Shown piece by piece: positions 32,599 to 43,685 of a stretch of 64,000 bases of DNA (its first letter is position 1; every line of letters starts with the position of its first letter). This DNA is from Glutinoglossum americanum (lineage: Eukaryota > Ascomycota > Geoglossomycetes > Geoglossales > Geoglossaceae): the NCBI GenBank assembly GCA_020080175.1, contig JAGHQL010000018.1:1-64000 (forward strand), written 5' to 3'. Both the position numbers and the translations under genes were made by a program. The notes under the pieces were generated by a model that had not been told where the DNA came from, searched no databases, and saw only the letters and a program-made list of their open reading frames with translations.

Positions 32599-33640
32599 AT
32601 GACAGCAGCCATGTCCACTGACGTTTTTGGATCACCGGGCACTCTGTCCCGTCGGATTATCGACCCACCTCCGACAAATCCGTCATCCTTTGCCTTTGCA
32701 GAGTTCCTCAAACGGGAATATCGCTTCGGTGTCGACCCGAGTCGACCCGTCTGCAAAGCCTTCCTCCAAGGCCACTGTCCACTCGGGAATGAATGCCCAG
32801 ACCGACACACAGTGTCTTCTTCATTCAACAAGTGAGTTCGCTCTGTGGGGGTAGCACAGAATACGCCACAAAGGCATGCAGCAGCAGCGGACAGCAAGGA
32901 GGCAACAGCAGGGATACGAGACACTACTTCCAATGGTGCACGCCCTAGCATGCGCACCTTTGCTCCCAATATATCTCATTCTTCCCGTGCTGCACCTGCG
33001 TGTACCGACTACTGACAAATGCCTCACCAGTCTAGTATGCAAGCACTGGCTTCGTGGCCTTTGCAAGAAAGGCGAGGCGTGTGAATTCCTCCACGAATAC
33101 AACCTGTAAATCCGCCCCGACCCTTCCTGCAGGCTAGCGCACCTCATGACCCTTCCTCAGATGACAAGGAGCTAATCACATTACTCTTTTCTGCCCAGCC
33201 GTAAGATGCCAGAATGCAACTTCTTCGTCCGCAATGGCTACTGCTCCAACGGCGACGAATGTCTCTACCTGCACATCGACCCGGACAGCAAACTACCGCC
33301 CTGCCCCCACTATGACCGGGGATTCTGTCCTCTAGGGCCAAGTTGCTCGAAGAAGCACGTTCGAAAAACAATATGCAAGTACTACCTGGCGGGATTTTGT
33401 CCAAACGGCGCTCGGCACTGCAAGGAAGGCGCACATCCGAAGTGGCCTCTGCAGAAGCTAGCGCCACCGACAGTACGGGTTAAGAAGGATCCGGAAGAGG
33501 AAAGAGAACGAGTCAGAGAGCTGAGGGAAAGAGATGCGGAGAGAGAGGATGAGAGGGAGCGCTTAGGGGGTGGAAGGAGAGAGTGGGGCGGAAGAGGAAG
33601 GGGAAGGTTTTTCCGAGGAAGAAGGGCTGGTGATAGGTAG
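32599..33640 (+). CDS. yth1: Yth1/CPSF30, mRNA 3'-end processing zinc-finger protein
   Basis: Three exons (32599-32831, 33031-33105, 33199-33640) give 249 aa. Five CCCH zinc fingers appear in order: [77 protein letters not shown] and [21 protein letters not shown]. The second finger is exon 2. The N-terminus ([17 protein letters not shown]) is the usual lead-in to the first finger. The C-terminus is a charged coil followed by an RGG-type Arg/Gly tail. Yth1 binds the polyadenylation signal within the cleavage and polyadenylation factor in the nucleus. The first intron, 199 nt, is the longest in the window. Confidence 0.96.
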
Positions 33641-36386
33641 GATACAGAAAACGCTCTTGTGTTCTGGCATAGAGGCCACACGAACTGAGTGGCCGATCCT
33701 TGCAACTGTCCATATACTCCGAGTATTTTACTCCGGACGACGCACCCTCCATTCGCTTATCGCCCATTTTCTTTGTTTTCTTTTTGTCTGCACCCAATCA
33801 GGAACCCCAAAACTTCCCTAGGGTCACGGAAACTCTGTAAGACTGAAACAACCGGATGACTAACATCAGTAGAGTTGTCCTCTTGAAATCCGCTCGTTTG
33901 CTTTTCCAAGCCTCATCTGTGAAAGCTGAAGCCACCATTTTTTGGCCATTGAGGTATCCGCTCAGGAGTCAAAAGTGGCCATCCAACCCCCCCATCGAAC
34001 TAAAATAGATGACCAAGATCCCCATCCTTAGTCGATAGCCAGTCTAGACGCGGCCTGTTCTCCTGCGAACCGTGGGCGCGCGCGCACGCACGCACCAACC
34101 GGTTCTATCAAACAAGCTTTAAACCTCCCGCGGGACAGGAAAACGCCAGATCTCCTCCATCTTTCGGTCCAGTTTGCAACGGTTAGGATCCGTGCAAGGA
34201 TACAGGACCGGCACCGAACGGGCAGTACATAAAATACACCTCGTGTGTGCATGTAGCAGGACAATAACCGATCACTTCGCATCCACACTACTTTCAGCAA
34301 AACGTAGGCGAGAAGTTCAACCAGATGGCGACCGGGTGCGAGGAATTCCGGCCGAACTCCATGTGCTGGACCCAGATCCGTATACTCGAGTTTGCAGCCA
34401 GGGGGTTCCTTTTGTTGAGGCTCCAGGTTTCCAGTTTCCAGTCCTCTCTCCACGTTGTTTTCCGTTGGGAAGTCCAGCCGCCGTATCGTCCTCCGCCGTC
34501 CATCCAGTGGCTGGCTGGACATGCGCCGATCGGGTAATTCCCACCAGAATCCTCCGTGACCCGGTTTGCAGCCCACGCGGCGACGCCAAAAATACATTTA
34601 AACTTCCCCCCCCGTGCATCGCCCGGTGATGCGTGACTGGAACTCCGCGTCCTCTGCGGCGGGAAAAGTATAACCGTGCCATATCCGTGCCATGTCCCAG
34701 CGTCGAGATAGGCGCATCAGCGCAGCGTCCAGCCCGCGGGTGACCATGCGGGCAAGGCATCGCGCACACATGACACTGCGAACCTGCGGAGGTAGCCGAA
34801 CTACACGCCATTTAAACTTCACCCGCGCATCGCAAGACCCAGAGCACGGATCTCGCTGCGCACGTACGCGGCGTGGAATCAACAGCAAGTACCTACATGA
34901 TATGCAGCGCGCTGCTCTACACGGAGTGCATGATGTCAAGTGTCGTCGATCTCATTGCTTTTTCCTTCCCATCCTCTCATCCTCCCATCCTCCCATCCTC
35001 CCTTCTTCCCATCCCCCAACTTTCCCTATCCCCTCGCATATCCCACCGGCCCAGTCCAGACCCTCCGCCCTAGACCGCAGCCAGCATGCCGAGGGCATAA
35101 CCCCCCAAGATAAACTTTGGCTTGGGCAATCCCCTCCCTTTCCCCCCCCTCTCCCCCCCCTCACCCCGCCCCCCCCCCGGCCGTTACCCCCCGCTTCTNN
35201 NNNNNNNNCCCCCTCAAACCCCGGGCCCCCGCTTGGAAGTCGTCCCTCTAACGGCTTGTGAGGTGGACGCCTGTAAAAAAAAAAAAAAACCGCGGGGGAT
35301 GTGCCTCGCGAAAGGACGCCCTGGAGGAGCGCAGCAACAAACCAAACACCCAATTCTCTTTTTTTTTTTTTTCTTTCTAGGGAAACGAGACCAGGTCACA
35401 GCTAGTACGGGTTAAATGCCTGTCAAATTCTGTGGTTTCCGCGGCGGTGTGTTCGTGCGGTCCCACTTGTATTGTTTATGGCAGAGTATGGCTGATGGCC
35501 CACTGAAAAAAAAACAGTGCCCTTTTGTCGTAAGAACCTGGATCTGGGGAAGAAAAGTAGCTCACTCTCTTTTATCGTCTCGATGAGTGTACTACCCCCT
35601 ACGGTTGCCTTGCTACCTCCACAGCGGCTGTTCTCATTCTCTGAATCTTCGACTGGCTTTTCTTTGTGACTGTGCTCTCGCCAAAGGCCCTGGGAATCCC
35701 AGAGCCCGGGGCATGTCGCTCGCGTTTAATGGATTCTCTACTTGAATTCATCTGTTGAACTTGTTGTTGTGCCTAGTAGCAAAGAGTGGAAAGGGTCGGC
35801 TAACTCTCCATTTGTCGCTTAGGGAATCTAAACACCATTAATCTATCTTGGAAGGAATAGCTAACCCGCCTGGAACTGTGATATAAACAACTGCGTTATG
35901 CTCAGGGGCGGGATTAGAGAAAGACATGGTAAACATGCTAGGGGAGTGCCCCTCGTATGGAATTCACACGCTTACTAGCACTGGTGAACGTTTCCCTTTT
36001 CTTTATTTGTAATTCCTTTTTCTTTTAGAGTGAGGAGATTATATACCTAATACTAAGTGGTACAGGGCGAGAGTGGGGATGGGCTAACGCTAGTTCCTCA
36101 GGAGTATGGAAAAAAAAAAAGACGGTATATATACGGTCAAGGTTTGTAAAATGGGGTGACTGTGAGATAGGTGTCAAAAGGGGGTTGAGAGGTGGGTTGG
36201 CTATGGACAGAGCAGCGAGCAACATCGTATTTATGTAAGCTTTCTTGGAAAAAGCCTCTTTTCCACCTAAAATCGCCGATATCGAGAAGAGCGGGGAGGT
36301 GACAATGAGAATAGGGAAGAAAGGTTCAAGAGGGCATTTCAGGGCATTCTCAAATCCTAGACCAGAATCAAATCAATAACTAAACA
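33641..36386. other. Long intergenic region with assembly gap
   Basis: About 2.7 kb. The segment 34020-34940 is GC-rich with overlapping frames on both strands but no family similarity. Two short stretches starting ATTTAAACTTC (near 34598 and 34810) are similar over about 25 nt. C-rich low-complexity DNA surrounds the gap. Segment 35400-36380 shows no coding signal. Confidence 0.5.
35199..35208. other. Assembly gap (10 N)
   Basis: Ten Ns inside a poly-C/CCT tract, probably a placeholder for unknown length. Frames crossing it are meaningless. Confidence 0.98.
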
Positions 36387-37974
36387 TTAAACCTTTTCCC
36401 ACTCTGCACTTTGTGCAGTAACGCCAGAACCATTCCACCCATCCTCTCCCAGCATTGCATCGTCCCCTACCCCATTGACCCTCCGGATCCCCAACATCCA
36501 TCCGACGATTCCAGCGGGTGCCCATCGCCCTACAATATCATACACCAAGCTTCCGCTACCGACTCTCCATACGCGCTGGGGCTTCTTCACCGTTAGCGCG
36601 TCAAACACTGCATTGTGTAGTTCGCGTAGGGGGCTCCCCCGCGGCGCTCCCTCACCGCCGCCACTAAGGAGGCAACTGCGGCTCCCCGCACGCTGAGCTT
36701 GCGCGACGAAGTTCCGCGCATACGCCGCACGAGCAGTGGCTGACCAGGCGAGCACGTCCGCGCGCGTCGCGTTGCTTGGAGACTGCTGGAGATGGTGCCG
36801 CCCGCCAACAGCGCCGCAGTCGAAGGCTCCAAGCTTGAAATGCGCAACCGGGATGCCCATAGTGGCGAGTTCGCTGGCAAGGCAAGATGTGAATGCCGAG
36901 AGGGCGGCGACGATGGTAGACTCCGGGGCGTGAAATGGCGGAGAGAGCGCTGGAATGGCAGCCGGGGTGAGCATGAGGACACGTGCCTTGAACTCGCATA
37001 TTGTACGGAGAAAGGCTTGTGTTGTGGCAATGGTGCTGAGAATTCGGACGTTTAGTAGATCGGACCAAACGGCTGGTGAGGTAGTCTCAATAGGGCCCGA
37101 GGGGTAGGTGATGTCGGGAATGACGATCACGCCAGCGAGGTTGAGGTTGTGTGGAGGTGCGCCGGGAAAGGCGTGTTGCGGGCTTAGGAGGATTCGACTG
37201 AAGTGTTCGATGGCACTTGTGGGCTATATATCAAAAAGGAAGAAAAGGAGTGTGCGAATCAGCCCAGGTTCTTTATATTAGAGGGGCTGCATGGGGATTA
37301 CATCTGTAACGTCGACATTTAAGGGTCGAATGTCGACGCGTGACTCGTTATGTACGATCTGTTCCTCTTCGACGGTACCGACGACCACGTAGACAATGAA
37401 GCCCCGTCGCTCAAGGTCTAGGGAAAGTGTTCGAGTAATTGGATCGTTTGGAGACCCCGAGATTACTGTTGATTTGCTATTTAACTCGAAATGACCAGAA
37501 GACTTGTCGAGCATTCCAACGTACCAACAACTTCCCTTCTAGCTCCATTGCTAGCCCGTCGCGCCCTCCTCTTCCTACCATACGTCTTTCGGCGCCTGTA
37601 TATTAGGTAGCCCGTAGCCCCCAAAGATATTAGCGCAATTGCAGTTAGGCTTTTGTTCCTCAGCGCCCAATCCTGCACGCGTTCGTAGTACCCAAGGGGT
37701 GGTGAAGGTGGGGCGGGGACGCGAGGAGGTGGTAGTGGGCGAGCGGATTCTGGAAGCCAATCCGAGGATGAAAGAACTTCCCTGATCATAACAGCGACGG
37801 ATTCGAAGTGCCGGTCGATTGAATCGGCCAGTTGGAGGGAGGTTCTTTTCACATCGGTGGGGATTGTGGAGAGCTTTTCGGAAAGTGTAAGTTATAATGG
37901 TATTCTCTTAGCTATGGGCGAAGAGAATACCCGCAGCTTACCAGGTCTAGGAAATGCTGATCATCACTTGTCAT
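36387..37974 (-). CDS. DUF1776 family SDR-like membrane protein
   Basis: Four exons (37974-37942, 37873-37525, 37465-37302, 37223-36387) give 460 aa. It starts MTSDDQHFLDLLSTIPTDVK, then DSIDRHFESVAVMIREVLSS. A single hydrophobic span (LTAIALISLGATGYLIY) follows, and a basic RRRKTYGRKRRARR stretch. The Rossmann-like half opens VVVISGSPNDPITRTLSLDL with FIVYVVVGTVEEEQ and RPLNVDVTD, then HNLNLAGVIVIPD. This architecture, a membrane span plus degenerate short-chain dehydrogenase, is that of the fungal DUF1776 family. Its biochemical role is not established. The usual SDR glycine motif is replaced by SGSPNDP, and no YxxxK is seen, so catalysis is doubtful. Confidence 0.88.
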
Positions 37975-38460
37975 GATGGCGGCGTGGGTAGAGGAGCAAT
38001 GTTCATACGTTTCGATGTAATTGAGGGGATGATGTTGCTCTAGAAATTCGCTTGCCACCACACCTTATCTACACGTGACGATCAGCGGCATCTATTTGGA
38101 AAGGCATAGGACGCCATTTGCTGGTTCAATACCTGCGCCGAACAACATTCGCAATACATATATGGCGTTCGGGGCAGTTGGAATACCAGTGGCCCAGCTA
38201 CCTACATAGTGTGGCTGGTTGTATTGGAGCCTCGGGGAAACGTAACCATCGATCTTCACTTGGTGGGTGGCAATACTAATCTCGGAATACCTTTCGTCAG
38301 CCGGTTTCTATCGATTTCCATCGAACTCTCGATTTCTGTCTTTACTCTTTATTTCTATCTCGGAGTAAAAACATACTGTTTCAGACACTACTACGCTCTA
38401 CCAAGCAAACTCTCTTATCCTAAATTGCTACAGCGGTGGTAGCGACGACAGACCACAACA
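37975..38460. promoter_or_regulatory. Divergent promoter, DUF1776 gene / Wss1-like gene
   Basis: A 486-bp gap between divergent starts. No motif assigned. Confidence 0.5.
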
Positions 38461-39836
38461 ATGAAGAATAATGGGGCCTTGATCTCCGAATATGCGCATC
38501 TCAAGGGCTTTCCTCGTGAGGCTGAAGCACTCAAGATGCTCCAGAAGATTGCTTCTCTAGTTAGACCCATTATGAGGCAAAGGGGGTGGACGGTCGGGTT
38601 ACTCCAAGAATTTTACCCTCCTGTTGCCCCTGACGGCCACCACCTCCTTGGTAGGGACCTGGACACATCTGTAGATTTTGCAAACTATACTCCTAACAGA
38701 TCTATTCAATAGGCCTGAACGAGAATGCTGGGCAACGAATATCCCTTCGGCTCCGAGAGCCTTTTGACAAAACTCAATTCCTACCGAGGGAAACGATAAT
38801 CGAAACCATGCTGCACGAGTATGTCTACTTATCACGCACTTATTTGAGAGGATGTCTAATGTCCAATACTTCGAGGCATCGCTGAAATCAAGTCTGGAAT
38901 AGGTTAACTCATAACGTACACGGTCCCCATGATGCAAAGTTCCACGCGCTGCTCCAACACCTAAGAGATGAGCACGAAACGCTGATCCGCAGCGGCTACA
39001 CCGGGGAGGGCTTCCTTTCTGATGGCAAAGTGCTCGGTGGTAGGCGGATTCCTTTGGACGAAGCCCGACGTCGCGCTCGAGCGGCTGCTGAAAGACGCCG
39101 CGATTTGACGAAAGGCTCCGGGCAGAAGCTCGGCGGCGAACGGATTAACCCAGGTCGGGATATACGAGAGGTGATCCTCGATGCAATCGAACGGCGGGCG
39201 ACCGTGAATCAGGGTTGTGGCATGGGCCGTAATGACACCAAAGCCATCGGCGATCAAGCGACGGCAAACGGATTCAGGACGCAAGCGGAGGAGGACGAGG
39301 CTAACGAGCGTGCAATAGTGCAAGCCTATGCAGAGCTGTTGCGAGAAGAAGAGAAAAAGTGGGGTGATTCATACATACGGGAGAGCCCTGCAGGTAACGA
39401 AAGTAATGAACAATCTCCAGAGGCCCGTGCCCCTGCAGGTAATAAGCAATCTCAGGACCAGACAGGCCGTCCCATCTCGCGGCTAGTTGGTGGTGCATCG
39501 GGGACCAAAAGACCGCTAGATACGGGATTGGGTGCCGAAAAAATAGCCGCAACAGAGCCAAAAAAGTCATTTTGGGCCTGCCTCATCTGCACGCTCGAGA
39601 ATCCCCTAGAATACCTCACTTGCGATGCCTGTGCTACTGAACGGCCAGCAAGCATATCTCGGGATATACTATCATCGGAGGTTGTGGCAGATAAGGGGAA
39701 ACGAAGAGCAAAGCCTGGCGAGAATGCTATCACCCCGGCTAAAATCACAGAATGGATGTGCCATAAATGTGGCACGTCCATGGACGCGCAGTGGTGGACA
39801 TGTGCACTCTGCGGGACCATGAAGCTGTCTTCGTGA
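38461..39836 (+). CDS. wss1: Wss1-like WLM-domain DNA-protein crosslink metalloprotease
   Basis: Three exons (38461-38650, 38713-38818, 38903-39836) give 409 aa. The WLM domain spans about residues 1-200. It has RPIMRQRGWTVGLLQEFYP, GLNENAGQRISLRLR and the zinc site HELTHNVHGPHDAKF (His98, Glu99, His102); the second intron splits the Glu99 codon. GGRRIPLDEARRRARAAAE is the conserved post-catalytic helix. A variable linker follows, then two RanBP2-type zinc fingers near the C-terminus: WACLICTLENPLEYLTCDAC and WMCHKCGTSMDAQWWTCALC. Wss1 proteases cleave proteins crosslinked to DNA, guided by SUMO and Cdc48. The second finger lies where yeast Wss1 has SIM and VCP-binding elements. Confidence 0.93.
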
Positions 39837-40634
39837 GTTTGGTGTAGGTAATAAATGAATGCATGAATTACGAAAAGCTGCAGGAAGTGCGGCAAAGGAA
39901 AGCTTCCCCAGTCAGTCACCTAGGAGATGCGAGAACTTTTATTCGACGCGCAGTTACAGATCAGGTCCGTGGACATCCATCTTCCCGCCACATGACTGAC
40001 ACTATCCAATTATATACATGTCGCCACTGTCAACGAATCGCCTCACCCATATGATGTTTGTGCGAGACCCTTCCCGTTCGGATTTTGAAAGATAAGACGC
40101 CATTGGAAATCAAGATGGAAAGCAAAGTAGTGAGAAACGGAGAAGGACGAACCGATCGGAAGGGGGGATGTGCAACATCAAGCTCGTGAAGCATTTTCCG
40201 CGGAAATCGAACAAAGGCTCGAGCCAGTCAAGTCGTAGAATTAGCGTGAAGTGATGTCTTCAGAGCATTAGATATGGGCAGACATAAGCAGAGGGATGAA
40301 CAACTCCCGTGCTGTCTGCCTTGCCTATCCACGCTCATCGCGTGCTGCCCCCATTCCTCATCAGGTCGAATGTGCATGAATACACAGCGGTTTCACACGT
40401 AGCAAGGAAACATTTGGAATGGTGTGCAAAGAAGTATAGGAACCGAAGCCGAGGACGAAACAGCAAACTACCAATACATGAGATGAAGGCATTTCGGTGA
40501 TACTGAGGGCAAACATTTCCGACATGAAAGCATATTCATTGGAACTGAGCACTTCGAAGGCTTCAGTATTGTTTATTTTTCAGGCCAACCTCCCCTAGCT
40601 CACTGCTCTCCTTCAATGACATCGGCCTCTTGAT
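39837..40634. other. Convergent 3' intergenic region
   Basis: About 800 bp between Wss1-like and PWWP gene 3' ends. Only short unsupported frames. Confidence 0.5.
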
Positions 40635-42813
40635 CTAGGAAGCAATCTTCTCACCCTCTTGTACGGCGTCATTCTCAGGTTTGGCGGTGGAATTTTCAGC
40701 ATCCGATGCGCCTTCATCAGCATCAGCTACCCTCTCAGCCTGTTTCTCACCATCGGCTTCCTTTTCACCCTCACTAGCACTCTTGGCACCTTCTTCTTCA
40801 TCCTTTTCATCTGCCTTGACGTCCTTACCTACTCCGTTGGTTGCTGGTCCGTCTTTCTCGGTGCCAGAAGCTGCAGTAGGTGTTTCGGGATCGCTGGCCA
40901 GGGTCTTGTTCCAGGTAGCCAAGAGATCATGAGAGCGTTTCTTGAATTGAAATTCCTCATCTCGAGGGATAGAGGCTAGCTTGAGAATGGCTTTAAGAAC
41001 TTTATGGATCTTCGTTTTTCGGATAATCCAGCCTTCCAGGTCAGTGAAAGTTTCCAGCCTCGTAACCAAATCGCCCATTGAATCCATCTCCTATGAAGTT
41101 AGAGATGTCAGCTTCCTAGGCCAATATGAGACGAATAGCCATCGTGGGTTAGGGTGCATACTTCTTCCTTTGGCATTTGGTCTCTCGTTAGGAAGCCTTT
41201 CTGGAGCTTATGTCTGAAGTAAAGTATCTCCTTTTCCTTTTTCTTGCGCAGTTCTTCCATGGATAACGGCTTTTGTTCTACCCTTGGACTCTCGCTCGCA
41301 TCTTCCATATCCTCATCTTCGTCAACTTTGACCTTAGACTTCTTACTTGACGGAGTTTTCGGCTTTGTGGTCTTGGCCTTGGATACAGACTTCGATGCAG
41401 ATTTAGAGCCAACAATGCCGTTAGGAGTTTTCGGTGTGGTAAGCTTGAGTTTGGTTGTAGGAAGAGTAGCTTTCTTCGGCCGCTTGGGGGTCTTTATAGG
41501 CTATTATCGAAAGTCTGTCTTAGCTATTGATTTCCCCATGTAAAATAGGGGTAACATCGGTGGTTTTCGGTGGGCGAAAATCTTTTCCTCACCTTACTAA
41601 TTTCTTCATCGCTCTCCGCATCCTTCTTACGCTTCTTAGACTTGCTTTTTGCTTTGCCATCAGCTTCATCCTCATCGAATTCCATTTCGTCCGCGATCTC
41701 ATCCACCGGGGCCTCAGAGTCAGACCCGTCAGCTTCGGCATCCTTTGACTTCACCTTGCCCTTGCCCTTGCCCTTGACCTTGGCCTCTTTCCTCTCCTGA
41801 TCCTCGACTAATGCCCTCTTGTGCTCCTCAATAACAGTCTTGAAGTGCTGGAGATCGTTTTTCTCCGCCGCTACTTGATAAGCTTTGATAAGTGCCTTGC
41901 CCTTCCCCTTCTCAGGAGAAGCTCCAATCGTATCTATATCAAGGGGCTCAAGATCCTTGTTTTGCATCCAGGCACTATCGCTCGAGAAATGCCTGAATCA
42001 GCGCTACAGATTCCGGAAAGTGATGTTCCATATAGACCCCCTGAACCACCGGGAGTAGCGGGGCTTAACACTCACAATTCGTTGGTATGCAAGAACATGA
42101 TAGGGTAGCTTCGCTCGTGCGCTTTCGAACCCCCAGGGCCATATTCCTCCCTATAAGTGCCGTCGAGTCTCTTTGCCGTGACTGGCCGAGATCGAATCAT
42201 TAACTCTGGGAGCATTTCGTCGTCAGTGATGATGCACGGCCATTTAGGAAAGCCTTTCATGCGGGCGAAATAATATTCTCCCGGCTGGCAATCGTGATCC
42301 ACCATCGCAGGCATAGATTTTTTCTTGTTGAGCTTAGTCTTGTGCTCTGGCACCCCAACAGATTTCCGTTTGACCTTTTTATTAGATCCAGGCGCGCCGT
42401 TGGTACGAGGAGTGGCACCCTTCGCCTTCCCCGTATTTGTCTCAAGCTCCTTTTCAATTTTCTTTTCAGATTCATCAAGATTCACCGCATCGTTCATTTC
42501 GATATCCTCACTAGTAGCCTTGTCTAGATTGCTCTCAACGTGCTCGTTCGCGTTACCGTTTCGTTTTTTGGCTATGGAACGCGATGCGTATCAGTAAATA
42601 TCCAAGAGCGTAAGTCAGGTAGGTTTAATAGGGTTAACCTTTCGTTTCTCCTTTCTTCCCTGCCGCAGCTACATTATCGTCGCTGGCATCGTTCTGAGCA
42701 CCAACAGCCTTGTTGGAAGGCTTAGTATCATCTGCAGCACCAGAAGAGTGTGCCTGCGGCGAACTAGATTGCAAAGGAGGCGAAGAGGGTGACGCGCTCG
42801 AGTCTTCAGCCAT
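40635..42813 (-). CDS. PWWP and TFIIS-N/LEDGF-type domain chromatin protein
   Basis: Five exons (42813-42639, 42571-42076, 41992-41593, 41500-41162, 41090-40635) give 621 aa. An acidic/Ser-rich N-terminus precedes a PWWP domain at about residues 130-220: PGEYYFARMKGFPKWPCIITD, LPELMIRSRPV, SYPIMFLHTNELHFSSDSAW, then LEPLD. A long Lys/Asp/Glu linker with KGKGKGKVKSK and KSKKRKK patches follows. Near the C-terminus lies a helical bundle, with LSMEELRKKKEKEILYFRHK and LETFTDLEGWIIRKTKIHKV; KAILKLASI follows. It resembles the TFIIS N-terminal/LEDGF integrase-binding-domain fold. PWWP domains bind H3K36-methylated nucleosomes. This layout recalls LEDGF/HDGF and the fungal NuA3 subunit Pdp3 or Ioc4; the exact orthology is uncertain. 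Confidence 0.87.
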
Positions 42814-43685
42814 GACTATCTTGGACTGAGAATGAGGATGCGATTAAGGTAACGCGAACGTCAGAAAAACCGACGCGTAATGAAGTGAAAAGCGCAATGG
42901 AAGGGTTGACTAGACTTGAAGAACCTTGAATTGATGAATCCTCAGATCAGTGCGAAGTGAACGATGGTTCGTGAGGGAGTGCGATGGGCGAAGTGATTGC
43001 GGCGTATAGCAGAGGTGAATGAGATGGGCGGTGATCACTTACTGACTGAATAACAATGATATTCGCTTGTCTTGTTGCTTAGTCACCCAGCCTGTTGAAA
43101 AATCGGGGTTCTCAAGTCCAATCCTTTTTTTTTTGGGAAAAAAAAAGGCTTTTGCCGGAAACCTTCTTGGAATTCTGGGATGCCCGAGAGCTGGCTTCAA
43201 GAGAACCCTTGGGAGCGTATATTTGCGTGTTCTTCATCGTATTTCATGCATGTATTTGCCTTTGCCTAGGGGCTTCATTGTCTATTGTTCATTCGTTTGA
43301 CCCACCATTTGGAGGCTCTTTAGTTAGCGGCGGCTGGCTGGCCTAACGATATTACCAAGAGATTCTACACTTTATTAATACTAGATCCAGTATATTATGG
43401 TCCTCCTGGAGCTATTCAAACGAAAGCGATGGGATGAACAGCCTTGTGGACATGAGTAATGGACACCACACCATAAATTCTAAGCAGAATTGATACACCA
43501 CACACAACCCTGCCCAGTGTGACCAACTAAAATGGGGCTTTCCTTGTGGTCTCCCCATCGTCCTATGCTCTTGGCAAGCGCCTAAGGCAGAAGTGCCGCG
43601 GGCGAATTGTCACGTGAAACGCTTTCTCGGCTCCTTCCGTGGTTGGAAATCGTTCAAAATGTGAAAGGTTTCTTAAAACCCTGCT
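42814..43685. promoter_or_regulatory. Divergent promoter region, PWWP gene / rcl1
   Basis: An 870-bp gap with a T-run/A-run pair near 43122-43148. No gene recognised. Confidence 0.5.

Noticed and set aside
34028-35353. Overlapping frames of 100-190 codons around the assembly gap
   Set aside because: Composition follows local GC and C-runs; some cross the Ns.
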